The position numbers and the translations under genes were made by a program. A DNA stretch of 64,000 nucleotides from Ardenticatenaceae bacterium (GTDB taxonomy: Bacteria > Chloroflexota > Anaerolineae > Promineifilales > Promineifilaceae), in contig JACKCB010000005.1 in the NCBI GenBank assembly GCA_020634235.1, forward strand, positions 62,001 through 126,000, written 5' to 3'. Below are positions 9,016 through 17,370 of the stretch, one piece after another. Every line of letters starts with the position of its first letter. The stretch's first letter is position 1. A model generated the notes under the pieces. It had not been told where the DNA came from, made no database searches, and worked only from the letters and a program-made list of their open reading frames with translations.

Positions 9016-9034
9016 TTGCATGGAAAACATGCAA
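9016..9034. promoter_or_regulatory. Short perfect inverted repeat upstream of tRNA-His
   Basis: TTGCATG (9016-9022) and CATGCAA (9028-9034) flank GAAAA. It lies about 50 bases before the tRNA-His gene, so it may be an operator or part of the tRNA promoter region. No convincing -35/-10 pair with normal spacing was found here. It could also be fortuitous. Confidence 0.3.
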
Positions 9035-9085
9035 TTCCCTACGCTTGCACCTGCGGCCAGCTTATGATAGCATTCCGGTTGCTAT

Positions 9086-9159
9086 GGCGGGTGTAGTGTA
9101 GTGGTTAACACGTCTGGTTGTGGCCCAGAAGATCGTGGGTTCGAGTCCCACCACTCGCC
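9086..9159 (+). tRNA. tRNA-His (anticodon GTG)
   Basis: The full cloverleaf can be folded: acceptor GCGGGTG/CACTCGC, D-arm GTGT/ACAC, anticodon stem TCTGG/CCAGA with loop TTGTGGC giving anticodon GTG, and T-arm GTGGG/CCCAC. The extra G at -1 (9086) opposite C73 is the identity feature of bacterial tRNA-His and confirms the call. CCA is not encoded. It is ten bases upstream of tRNA-Arg. Confidence 0.96.
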
Positions 9160-9169
9160 CTTTTTATTT

Positions 9170-9242
9170 GCGCCCGTAGCTCAATGGATAGAGTAGCTGG
9201 CTTCGAACCAGTTGGTTGGGAGTTCGAGTCTCTCCGGGCGTA
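9170..9242 (+). tRNA. tRNA-Arg (anticodon TCG)
   Basis: Acceptor GCGCCCG pairs with CGGGCGT (G-U at 1-72) with discriminator A. The D-arm is GCTC/GAGT, the anticodon stem GCTGG/CCAGT with loop CTTCGAA giving anticodon TCG, and the T-arm GGGAG/CTCTC. It reads CGA-type arginine codons. CCA is not encoded. The lysA start codon is only 12 bases past its 3' end. Confidence 0.95.
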
Positions 9243-9254
9243 CTCCTTATTTTC

Positions 9255-10499
9255 ATGATCCCCCTCCACTATCAGGAAAACCAGTTGCTTATGGATGGCG
9301 TGCCGGTGGCCGAATTAGCGGCTGCCTTTGGCACGCCGCTGTACGTTTACAGCGAAGCGCTGCTCGTGGCCCAAGCGCGGGCGTTTATAGCCGCCCTGCC
9401 CCCCGGCCGGGATCATCTCATCTGTTTCGCGGTCAAAGCCAATGGCAACCCCCACCTCCTGCGCCGCCTCTTCCAGGCCGGCCTGGGAGCCGACGTCACC
9501 AGCGGTGGCGAATACTTCCTGGCCCGCCACGCCGGCTGCCCACCGCAGCGCATCATCTACTCTGGCGTCGGCAAGACCGGCCCAGAAATCGAAGCCGCCC
9601 TGGCCGGTGGGCTGCGCGCCCTACACGTTGAATCCGCCCAGGAACTGGCGGTCATCGCCACCATCGCCACCGCCCGCCAGCAGGTGGTGCCCATTGGCGT
9701 GCGCGTCAATCCCGATGTCGCCGCCGAGACGCACCCCCACATCAGCACCGGCCGGGGCCACCACAAATTTGGCGTCAATCCCAGCCTGGCCCGCGAACTG
9801 CTGCACCAGGTCCAGCAGCACCCCTGGCTGGCTCCCGCCGGCCTGGCCACCCACATCGGCTCGCAAATCACCGACCTGGCCCCCTTTGCCGCTGCCGCCA
9901 GCACCCTGGTACAGTTGGCCACCGCCCTGGCCGCCGAGGGCATTCACCTGCGCTATCTGGACGTGGGCGGCGGGCTTGGGATTGACTATACGAACGAGAC
10001 CCCTGCCCCCTCCCCGGCCGGGTGGCTGCAAACCGTTGCCACCCCCATCACCACCGCCGGCTACAGCCTGGTGGTCGAACCCGGCCGGGCCATTGTCGCC
10101 CCGGCCGGGGTGCTGCTAACCCAGGTTGTCTACACGAAACAGCAGGCGGAAAAGCAGTTCGTCATCGTCGATGCCGGCATGAATGACCTCCTCCGCCCTA
10201 CCCTCTACCAGGCCCACCACCCCATCTGGCCCGCCCGCCAGGCAGATGACCACCCCCTGACCACCGTGGACGTCGTTGGCCCGGTCTGTGAAACGGGTGA
10301 CTTCCTGGCCCAAAACCGGCAGTTGCCCCTCCCCCGGCCGGGGGACCTCCTGGCCATCCTGCACACCGGGGCCTACGGCTTCGCCATGAGCTCCAACTAC
10401 AACGGCCGCCTCCGGCCGGCTGAGGTCCTGGTCAGCGGCCAACGTTACCAGCTCATTCGCCAGCGCCAGACTCTGGCCCACCTCCTGGATGGCACGTAG
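9255..10499 (+). CDS. lysA: Diaminopimelate decarboxylase
   Basis: PLP-dependent decarboxylation of meso-diaminopimelate to L-lysine. The protein is 414 residues, normal for LysA. FGTPLYVYSE begins the alanine-racemase-like barrel; FAVKANGN holds the PLP lysine; the glycine-rich phosphate site is in LDVGGGLGIDY; VVEPGRAIV and GPVCETGDFLA (active-site Cys) follow; and GAYGFAMSSNYN is the C-terminal signature. The frame extends back into tRNA-Arg, so the ATG at 9255 is used. No Shine-Dalgarno is visible between the tRNA and this ATG, so it may be made from a tRNA-mRNA cotranscript. Confidence 0.94.
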   Translation: MIPLHYQENQLLMDGVPVAELAAAFGTPLYVYSEALLVAQARAFIAALPPGRDHLICFAVKANGNPHLLRRLFQAGLGADVTSGGEYFLARHAGCPPQRIIYSGVGKTGPEIEAALAGGLRALHVESAQELAVIATIATARQQVVPIGVRVNPDVAAETHPHISTGRGHHKFGVNPSLARELLHQVQQHPWLAPAGLATHIGSQITDLAPFAAAASTLVQLATALAAEGIHLRYLDVGGGLGIDYTNETPAPSPAGWLQTVATPITTAGYSLVVEPGRAIVAPAGVLLTQVVYTKQQAEKQFVIVDAGMNDLLRPTLYQAHHPIWPARQADDHPLTTVDVVGPVCETGDFLAQNRQLPLPRPGDLLAILHTGAYGFAMSSNYNGRLRPAEVLVSGQRYQLIRQRQTLAHLLDGT

Positions 10500-10562
10500 C
10501 CAGCCGGCCAACAAACCAACCCGCTCACCCATGCAGCACGCAAGCAGGCAATACCAGGCACG

Positions 10563-12041
10563 ATGAAACTCCTCCTCTACAATCCCCCCAGTTCCGCCCA
10601 ACGCAAACCCGTCCTGCCCATGTCCCTGCTCGCCCTGGGCGCCGTCCTGGAAGGCCAGCACAACTACCAGATCATCGACGGCAACCTGGCTGCCGATCCC
10701 CTGGCCGCGCTCGACCAGGCCATTCAGCAAACCGGGGCCGGCGTATTAGGTGTCACCGTCATGCCTGGGCCACAGTTGCACAACGCCGTCCCTGTCTGCA
10801 AAGCGCTCAAGGCCCGCCATCCGCAGTTGACCATCGTCTGGGGCGGCTACTTCCCCAGCCAGCATTACGATGTCTGCCTGCGCGCCGAATACGTCGATTA
10901 CGTCGTCCTCAGCCACGGCGAATACGTCTTCAAGGGGCTGCTAGATGCCCTGGCCAGCGGCAGCGACCCCACGCCGCTGCCCGGCCTGGCCTACCGCCAC
11001 CCCGTCAGCGGCGAGATCGCCGCCAATCCCCAGGCCCCCATCCCCCACCCCGACCGCCTGCCCGATTTCCCTTACCAGCGCGTAGACGTGCCCCGCTACA
11101 TCCGGCCCACCTTCATGGGCAGCCGCACCCTGCCCCATCACTCCAGCTACGGCTGTCCCTTTTTCTGCAACTTCTGCGCCGTGGTCAACCTGGTCAACGG
11201 CCGCTGGCTGGCCCAATCGGCCACGCGCACGGCCAACACCACCCGCCACCTGGTGCAAACCTGGGGCGTGAACGCCGTAGAGTTCTATGACAACAACTTC
11301 TTCACCCACGAAGCCCGCGTGGCCGATTTTGCCGAACAGATTATGGACCTGGGCATTGGCTGGTGGGGCGAGGCGCGTATCGACACCATGCTCAAATACA
11401 GCGACCACACCTGGGCCTTGCTGCGCGACAGCGGCCTGCGCATGGTCTTTCTGGGGGCCGAATCCGGCTCCGACGAGACGCTGAAGCGGATGAACAAGGG
11501 CGGCCAGGCCTCGGCCGCCAAAACGCTGGAAATCGCCGCCAGGATGGCGGCCCACAACATCGTGCCGGAAATGTCCTTTGTCGTTGGCAACCCGCCCGAC
11601 CCGGAAGCCGACGCACACCAGACGATGGCCTTCATTCGCCAGGTGAAGCGGGTCAACCCGCGCACCGAAGTCATTCTCTACCTCTACACCCCCGTCCCCC
11701 TCTCCGGCGAGCTGTATGAGCAGGCCAAAGCCAACGGCTTCCACTTCCCGGAGACGCTGGAGGGCTGGATCAGCGACGAGTGGCAGGAGTTTTCGCAGCG
11801 GCGCAGCCAGACCATGCCCTGGATTCATGACCCGCTGCGGCGGCAGATGCACAACTTCGAGCGGGTGCTCAACGCCTACTACCCCACCGCCACCGACGTC
11901 CGCCTGAACGGCCTGCGGCGGGCCGTGCTGCGCGCCGCCAGCGCCTGGCGCTACCACGGGCGCATCTACAGCTACCCGTTGGAGCTGTCGCTCTTGCACC
12001 GGCTCATGCACTACCAGCGCCCGGAAACGAGCGGTTTCTAG
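10563..12041 (+). CDS. B12-binding-domain radical SAM protein
   Basis: Protein of 492 residues. The N-terminal 130 residues resemble a cobalamin-binding Rossmann fold (LYNPPSS, then LPMSLLALGAVLE, IDGN and VWGGYFPS); the classic DxHxxG is not evident. The radical SAM cluster motif is C198-x3-C202-x2-C205 in YGCPFFCNFC, followed by VEFYDNNFF and a SAM-binding barrel (WWGEARID, FLGAESGSD). The substrate is unknown; relatives include methyltransferases and hopanoid or lipid-modifying enzymes. It opens a plus-strand run of envelope-type genes, with the next gene 28 bases on. Confidence 0.8.
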   Translation: MKLLLYNPPSSAQRKPVLPMSLLALGAVLEGQHNYQIIDGNLAADPLAALDQAIQQTGAGVLGVTVMPGPQLHNAVPVCKALKARHPQLTIVWGGYFPSQHYDVCLRAEYVDYVVLSHGEYVFKGLLDALASGSDPTPLPGLAYRHPVSGEIAANPQAPIPHPDRLPDFPYQRVDVPRYIRPTFMGSRTLPHHSSYGCPFFCNFCAVVNLVNGRWLAQSATRTANTTRHLVQTWGVNAVEFYDNNFFTHEARVADFAEQIMDLGIGWWGEARIDTMLKYSDHTWALLRDSGLRMVFLGAESGSDETLKRMNKGGQASAAKTLEIAARMAAHNIVPEMSFVVGNPPDPEADAHQTMAFIRQVKRVNPRTEVILYLYTPVPLSGELYEQAKANGFHFPETLEGWISDEWQEFSQRRSQTMPWIHDPLRRQMHNFERVLNAYYPTATDVRLNGLRRAVLRAASAWRYHGRIYSYPLELSLLHRLMHYQRPETSGF

Positions 12042-12069
12042 CCGGCATGCGCCGCACAGACACGCCACC

Positions 12070-12981
12070 ATGCCCCCCTTCACCTTCGCCTGCCCGCAAT
12101 GCCACGCCCTGCTGGACACCAGCACGCCCAACTTGTGGCGCTGCCCGGCCGGGCACGGACCCTACCCCCTGGAGGATGGCATCTGGCGCTGCCTCACCCC
12201 CGCCCAAAGCAGCTACTACGCCCAATTCGTGCAGGAATACGAGACCGTGCGCCGCGCCGAAGGCTGGGGCAGCCCCAGCGCCGCCTACTACCGCGCCCTG
12301 CCCTACCCCGGCCGGGACGACCCCCACGCCGCCATCTGGCACATCCGCGCCCGCAGCTACCAAACCTTGCAGCGCCGCCTCCTGGCCGGCCGGCCACCCC
12401 AGCGCATCCTGGACCTGGGTGCGGGCAACGGCTGGCTCAGCCATCGCCTGGCCCAGGCCGGCCACCACCTCCTGGCCATCGACCTCCTGGTCAATCCCGT
12501 AGATGGGCTGGGCGCGCACCATCACTATCCACCACCCCCCTTCCTGCCCATCCAGGCCAGTTTCAACCAACTGCCCCTGGCCGCCGGCCAGGCCGACCTC
12601 GTCATCTACAACGGCTCCATCCATTACGCCACCGACTATGAGCAGACGCTGCGCGAGGCGCGGCGCCTCCTCGCCCCGGCCGGGACCATCGTCATCATGG
12701 ACTCCCCTTGCTACAGCCAGCCAAGCAGCGGCGCACAAATGGTGCGTGAACGGCAGGCGCGCTTCCAGCAGGCGTTCGGCTTCGCCGCCAACGCCCTGCC
12801 CAACGAGAATTTCCTGACCCCCGGCCGGGTAGCCACCCTGGCCGCCGAGCTAGGCCTCACCTGGCGCATCTACAAACCCTTCTACGGCTGGCGCTGGGCG
12901 CTGCGCCCCTGGCTGGCCCGCCTGGCCGGCCACCGCCAACCGGCCCAATTCTACCTGCTGGCCGCCAGGGCCAACCCATGA
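12070..12981 (+). CDS. SAM-dependent methyltransferase with N-terminal zinc ribbon
   Basis: Protein of 303 residues. A Trm112-like zinc ribbon (C8-x2-C11, then CPAGH near 25-29) precedes a class I methyltransferase domain with ILDLGAGNGWLSHRL (113-127), acidic AIDLL and a VIYNGSIHYATD motif-IV region. It belongs to the Methyltransf_11 type. The start overlaps no neighbour; the stop overlaps the next methyltransferase by four bases. A second gene with the same architecture lies at 16524, so both may modify the same class of surface glycan or lipid. The substrate cannot be read from sequence. Confidence 0.8.
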   Translation: MPPFTFACPQCHALLDTSTPNLWRCPAGHGPYPLEDGIWRCLTPAQSSYYAQFVQEYETVRRAEGWGSPSAAYYRALPYPGRDDPHAAIWHIRARSYQTLQRRLLAGRPPQRILDLGAGNGWLSHRLAQAGHHLLAIDLLVNPVDGLGAHHHYPPPPFLPIQASFNQLPLAAGQADLVIYNGSIHYATDYEQTLREARRLLAPAGTIVIMDSPCYSQPSSGAQMVRERQARFQQAFGFAANALPNENFLTPGRVATLAAELGLTWRIYKPFYGWRWALRPWLARLAGHRQPAQFYLLAARANP

Positions 12982-13643
12982 AACACCTCACCCGCCTGCT
13001 GCTCTGGCTGCGCTTTCACTTGTTCCAGCGCCACCGCTTCAACCGCCTGGTGCTGGAACACGTCGCCGGACGGCCGCTGCTGGTGCTGCCCCAGGTCTTC
13101 AACCCCACCCTCTTTCTCACCAGCGAATTCATGGTGCAGGCACTTAACGAGCAGCTGATCCCGGCCGGGACCAGCCTGCTAGATATGGGCACCGGCAGCG
13201 GCATCGGCGCCATTTTTGCCGCCCAATGGGCCGGCCAGGTGGCCGCCGTCGATGTCAACCCGGCCGCCGTGCGCTGTGCCCGCATCAACGTGCTGCTCAA
13301 CCAGCTTGAAGATAAAATCACCGTCTATGAAGGTGACCTCTTCACCCCGCTGGCCGGCCAGCGCTTCGACGTGATCCTGTTCAACCCACCCTATTACCGC
13401 GGCACCCCCACCAGCCCGCTAGACCACGCCTTCCGCGCCACCGACGTGGTAGAGCGTTTCGCCGCCGCCGCCGCCGATTATCTGGCCCCGGCCGGGCACA
13501 TCCTGCTCCTGCTCGCCAATACCGGCGACGAAACCGCCTTCCTGCAAACCTTCCGCCACCACGGCTACACCGCCCACCCCCTCGCCCATCGCCACCTGCC
13601 CGGCGAGCGCATCACCCTGTGGCAAATGCAGCCAGATTCATGA
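12978..13643 (+). CDS. Class I methyltransferase with NPPY motif (HemK/MTS-like)
   Basis: Protein of 221 residues. SAM site LLDMGTGSGIGAIFAA (67-82), acidic residue in AAVDVNP, and FNPPYYRG (135-142), the N-P-P-Y tetrad of enzymes that methylate nitrogen on glutamine or bases. There is no PrmC helical domain, so it is an MTS-type enzyme of unknown target. It is translationally coupled to the upstream methyltransferase (ATGA overlap). Confidence 0.75.
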   Translation: MKHLTRLLLWLRFHLFQRHRFNRLVLEHVAGRPLLVLPQVFNPTLFLTSEFMVQALNEQLIPAGTSLLDMGTGSGIGAIFAAQWAGQVAAVDVNPAAVRCARINVLLNQLEDKITVYEGDLFTPLAGQRFDVILFNPPYYRGTPTSPLDHAFRATDVVERFAAAAADYLAPAGHILLLLANTGDETAFLQTFRHHGYTAHPLAHRHLPGERITLWQMQPDS

Positions 13644-13696
13644 TTCACGCCGTCCGCTGCCGCCGCCGTCCATAATCACGAACCACGAACAACTTC

Positions 13697-13736
13697 TCAC
13701 CCAATCACCCATTCACCCATTCACCCATGCTCCCAT
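13697..13736 (+). repeat. Tandem octamer repeat at a translation start
   Basis: Four direct copies of TCACCCAT (the first ending AA) run from 13697 to 13728, followed by a diverged copy GCTCCCAT that contributes the A and T of the ATG at 13735. No Shine-Dalgarno lies in the repeat. The last true copy creates a competing out-of-frame ATG at 13727. Confidence 0.7.
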
Positions 13737-15291
13737 GCTCCTCCTCCTCGCCCTAGACGGCGCCACCTTCGACCTCCTCACCCCCTGGATGGCCGCCGGC
13801 TACCTGCCCACCCTGGCCCGCCTGGTGGCTGAAGGCACGGCTGGCGAACTGGCTTCCACCCTGCCGCCGGTCACCGCCCCGGCCTGGGCCAGCTTCATGA
13901 CCGGCATGCACCCGGCCGGGCACGGCCTGTACGATTTTTTCCACCACCCGGCCGGGCAGCCCCAAAATATCCAAATGGTCCACAGCGGCCACATCCGCGC
14001 CCCTCTCTTCTGGGACTACCTCTCCGCCGCCGGCCGGACCGTGGGCATCCTCAACGTGCCTGTAACCCACCCGCCCCGGCCGGTCAACGGCTACCTCATC
14101 CCCGGCCTGCTCAGCCCCGACCAGGGGGCCACCTGCTACCCGGCCGGGGTCTGGCAGCCCTACGCCAGCGAACTCGGTCCCTATCGCCTCACCCCGGCAG
14201 CTCTCTACCGGCCGGGGCAAGAAGCCGCCTTCATCGCCGACCTGCACGCCCTCACGCGCACCCAATTTGCCTACGCCCGGCGGCTGCTGCACGACCGGCC
14301 GGTCGATTTCTTCATGCTGCACATCCTGGCCACCGACATCGCCCAGCACAAACTATGGCGGCACATGGACCCCGCCCATCCCTGGCACGATCCCGCCCAG
14401 GCGGCCCGCTTCGGCCCGGCCATCCGCGAGCTGTTCCAGCAGATAGACCGCGCCCTGGCCGACCTGCTGGCCAGCCTGCCGCCCGGCAGCACCACCCTGG
14501 TCATGAGCGACCACGGCTTTGGCCCGCAGCAGCAAACGGCCAACCTGAACATCCTCTTCCTGGCCAGCGGGCTGCTGCGCCTGAAACCCGGCCGGGGCAC
14601 CACCCTACGCCGCGCCGCCGCCCGCCACCCTCTCACCACCCGCCTCGGCCAGCGCCTCTGGCAGCGCGAAAAACTGCTCGATTTTGCCGACGTAGACTGG
14701 CCAAACAGCCGCGCCTACGCCCTGGGGCACATGGGCCAGGTCTACCTCACGCCCCCCGGCCGGGCCAACCCCCAGGCCACCCTGGCCGCCATCACCACCG
14801 CCTTGCACAGCTTGCGCCAGCCCGGCACTGGCCAACCCCTGGCCGTCACCATCCTGCCCGCTTCCGCCGCCGGCCCTGGCCCCTACCAAAGCCACGGCCC
14901 CGACCTGCACCTCATCCTGGATGGCTACCGCACCGTGGCCTACCCCATGTTTGCCGCCGACGGCCGCATTCTCACCGCCCAGCGGCTGGGGGATTCCGGC
15001 CACCACCGGGCCAACGGCATCTTCATCGCCCATGGGCCGGGCATCCGGCCGGGGCACAAACTGGCCGGCGCACGCCTGGTGGACCTGGCCCCCACCATCC
15101 TGCACCTGCTGGGCGTGCCCATCCCCACCGGCCTGGATGGCCACCTGCTCAGCGGCGCGCTGCTAGACCCCCGGCCGGGGCCAACCCAACCCCCACTCCC
15201 CCCGCCCACCGATCCCGCCACCACCCTCCCCGCCAGCGAACAAGCCGAAATCGCCGCCCGCCTCCAGGCCCTCGGCTACATGGAAGGCTAA
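13735..15291 (+). CDS. Alkaline-phosphatase-superfamily phosphodiesterase/phosphotransferase
   Basis: Protein of 518 residues of the type I phosphodiesterase/nucleotide pyrophosphatase family. Metal ligand Asp8 in LALDGATFD, nucleophilic Thr in PPVTAPAWASFMTG (about residue 47), SDHGFG near residue 258, further His/Asp ligands (ATDIAQHK), and a C-terminal LVDLAPTILHLLGVP. No signal peptide or membrane helix is apparent, so it probably acts in the cytoplasm or is loosely associated. Gene context suggests cleavage or transfer of a phospho-substituent on a lipid or glycan. The start ATG lies within a short tandem repeat. Confidence 0.82.
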   Translation: MLLLLALDGATFDLLTPWMAAGYLPTLARLVAEGTAGELASTLPPVTAPAWASFMTGMHPAGHGLYDFFHHPAGQPQNIQMVHSGHIRAPLFWDYLSAAGRTVGILNVPVTHPPRPVNGYLIPGLLSPDQGATCYPAGVWQPYASELGPYRLTPAALYRPGQEAAFIADLHALTRTQFAYARRLLHDRPVDFFMLHILATDIAQHKLWRHMDPAHPWHDPAQAARFGPAIRELFQQIDRALADLLASLPPGSTTLVMSDHGFGPQQQTANLNILFLASGLLRLKPGRGTTLRRAAARHPLTTRLGQRLWQREKLLDFADVDWPNSRAYALGHMGQVYLTPPGRANPQATLAAITTALHSLRQPGTGQPLAVTILPASAAGPGPYQSHGPDLHLILDGYRTVAYPMFAADGRILTAQRLGDSGHHRANGIFIAHGPGIRPGHKLAGARLVDLAPTILHLLGVPIPTGLDGHLLSGALLDPRPGPTQPPLPPPTDPATTLPASEQAEIAARLQALGYMEG

Positions 15292-15302
15292 AGCAGGCCA
15301 AC

Positions 15303-16514
15303 ATGCTAACGTTGCCACGCAAACACCGCCGCCGGCTGCAGCTTGTTGTCGCCAACTCGCTGAATCAGATTCTGCTGATTCTGTTCAGCCCGCTGCTCTC
15401 TTTTCTGGTCATTCGCTTATCCGGGGCCGAATTGTGGGGCAGCTTCGTCAACGTCATGATCGGCGTGCAGTTGGGGGCCAGCGTGGTCAGTTGGGGTAAC
15501 AAGGAGTATCTGCTGCGCGAATTCAGCCGCACCCCGGCCGGGATTGCCCGCGAATGGCAAGCCAGCGCCACCTCTCGGCTGCCGCTGCTGGTCGGGTTGG
15601 GGCTGCTGCTGGCCCTGCTCTACCCGGCCGGGCTGCTCCCCTGGCTGCTGTTATGGGCCGTGGGCCTATTCCTCAGCCAATCCCACGACGTGCTTGTCGT
15701 CTACAAAAAAGAGTTCCTGCTGGCCGCCGCCCTGGAACTGGGCAGCATCCTGCTAATCCTGGCCGCCGTGCTGGGGCAGCGGGCCAGCCTGCAGCTCCCC
15801 CCCCTGGTCATCGCCTTCAGCCTGGCCAACCTGCTCAAGGGGGTGGCCTACACCCTCTATTACCGGCACACCACCGGCCTGTTCGCCCCGGCCGGGTGGC
15901 TCGCCAATCTGCGCCAGAACTTCCGGCCCGCCTACTTCAGCCTGGCTTTCCCTTTCTTTCTGCTCGGCTTCAGCGGCATGCTCAACTCACGCATCGACCT
16001 CTACGCCGTCAACATCTTCCTCACCCCCACCGACGTTGCCCACTACCAGGTCTTCACCAACTTCATGCTCTACATCCAGGCCGCGGCCGGCTTCATCCTG
16101 CTGCCCTTCGTCAAGACCATCTACCGCCTGGAGACAGACGCCATCCAAAAAATCTGCCGCCGCCTCTTTCTACTGGGACTGTTCATCATCGGTCCGGCTC
16201 TGGCCCTCGTCTACCTGCTCATCACCCACCTCTACCGCTTCACGCTGCCGCCCGCCTTCTACTTCTGGGGCGCGCTCTACGTGCTGCCCCTCTACTACTT
16301 CCTACCCATCATCTACACCCTGTACAAAGCCGAGCAGCAGGCACTGGTCATTCGGGTCAATCTACTGGGCATTGGCCTGAATTTCGTTTTGGACTTACTA
16401 TTGCTGCCACGTATCGGCCCGGCCGGGGCCATCATCGCCGCCGCCCTGGTCAAATGGCTCATCTTCATCATCTACCTGCGCACATTCCAACGCCTGGCCC
16501 GGCGCACCGCCTGA
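15303..16514 (+). CDS. Polysaccharide (O-antigen/teichoic-type) flippase
   Basis: Integral membrane protein of 403 residues with about 12 hydrophobic segments, MATE/MOP-superfamily style (Wzx-like). Features include VVANSLNQILLILFSPLLSF at the N-terminus, SRIDLYAVNIFL mid-protein and a terminal NLLGIGLNFVLDLLLLP / GPAGAIIAAALVKW pair typical of RfbX/MurJ-type exporters. The frame is open far upstream, but that part is out-of-frame sequence of the preceding phosphodiesterase, so the ATG at 15303, 11 bases after its stop, is used. It presumably moves a lipid-linked oligosaccharide across the membrane. Confidence 0.82.
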   Translation: MLTLPRKHRRRLQLVVANSLNQILLILFSPLLSFLVIRLSGAELWGSFVNVMIGVQLGASVVSWGNKEYLLREFSRTPAGIAREWQASATSRLPLLVGLGLLLALLYPAGLLPWLLLWAVGLFLSQSHDVLVVYKKEFLLAAALELGSILLILAAVLGQRASLQLPPLVIAFSLANLLKGVAYTLYYRHTTGLFAPAGWLANLRQNFRPAYFSLAFPFFLLGFSGMLNSRIDLYAVNIFLTPTDVAHYQVFTNFMLYIQAAAGFILLPFVKTIYRLETDAIQKICRRLFLLGLFIIGPALALVYLLITHLYRFTLPPAFYFWGALYVLPLYYFLPIIYTLYKAEQQALVIRVNLLGIGLNFVLDLLLLPRIGPAGAIIAAALVKWLIFIIYLRTFQRLARRTA

Positions 16515-16523
16515 CCCGCCCTC

Positions 16524-17369
16524 ATGTACCGCTGCCCAGAATGCCACCAGCCGCTCAACGCCAGCCTGGCCTGCCCCCAGGGGCACCAATTCGCCATGGA
16601 GGATGGCCTGCTGGTGCTGCTCCGGCCCGATTTTCGCCGCCAATTGGAGGCTTTCCTGGCCAGATTCGCCGCTCTGCGTCAGTCCGAGGGGCGGCGCATC
16701 CTGGACCCGGCCGTGTACCCCACCCTGCCCTACAACCCGGCCCTGCAAAGCAACCCGGAGTGGCGTCTACGCCGCTACGATGCTGAGCTAATCCTGGGGC
16801 AGCTGACCGGCCGGTCGCCGCTGCGCATTCTGGACCTGGGCGCATGGAATGGCTGGCTAAGCCATTTACTGGCCGCCGCCGGCCACCAGGTCACCGCCGT
16901 CGACTACTTCAGCGACGCATACGACGGGCTGCGCGCCCGCCGCCACTACCCGGCCGGGATCACCTGGCACACCATCCAACTCGACCTGCGCGACCTGACC
17001 CCACTGGCCGAGCCGTTCGACCTGGTCATTGTCAACCGCTGCCTGCAATTCTTCATCGACCCGCCCGCCTACCTGGCCGAGGTACAAAAGGTGGTCGCCC
17101 ACCCCGGCCGGGTGCTCTACACCGGTCTCAGCTTCTTCCGCGACCCCCGCGCCAAAGCGCGCAGCGTGGCCGCCTTCCACCAACACCTGGCCCAACACGA
17201 CCTGGTCAACTTCAAGCCCATGAAAGGCTATCTCGACTTCCACGACAAAGCCCGGCTCACCGCCGCCGGCGTCCGCCTCCATCCCTACCCCCAGCTCCGC
17301 CGCGCCAACCTCAAATCCTACCTCCTCCCCACCGCCCCCCGCTACTACTACGGAATCCAGGCGGTCTAA
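16524..17369 (+). CDS. Zinc-ribbon SAM-dependent methyltransferase (second copy of architecture)
   Basis: Protein of 281 residues. It opens with a four-ligand zinc ribbon (CPECH...CPQGH, residues 4-21), then a class I fold with RILDLGAWNGWLSHLL, acidic AVDYF and VIVNRCLQFF. The usual GxGxG is altered to GAWNG. It resembles the product of 12070-12981 in layout and in the NGWLSH stretch, suggesting an old duplication inside this cluster. It is separated by nine bases from the flippase and one base from the following glycosyltransferase. Confidence 0.78.
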   Translation: MYRCPECHQPLNASLACPQGHQFAMEDGLLVLLRPDFRRQLEAFLARFAALRQSEGRRILDPAVYPTLPYNPALQSNPEWRLRRYDAELILGQLTGRSPLRILDLGAWNGWLSHLLAAAGHQVTAVDYFSDAYDGLRARRHYPAGITWHTIQLDLRDLTPLAEPFDLVIVNRCLQFFIDPPAYLAEVQKVVAHPGRVLYTGLSFFRDPRAKARSVAAFHQHLAQHDLVNFKPMKGYLDFHDKARLTAAGVRLHPYPQLRRANLKSYLLPTAPRYYYGIQAV

Positions 17370-17370
17370 A

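Noticed and set aside
9045..9068. TTGCAC and TATGAT as a tRNA promoter
   Set aside because: The two hexamers are only 12 bases apart, too close for a sigma-70 promoter.
14355..15302. Upstream extension of the flippase frame
   Set aside because: The sequence is Pro/Arg/His-rich and out of frame with the phosphodiesterase gene; the membrane protein starts cleanly at 15303.
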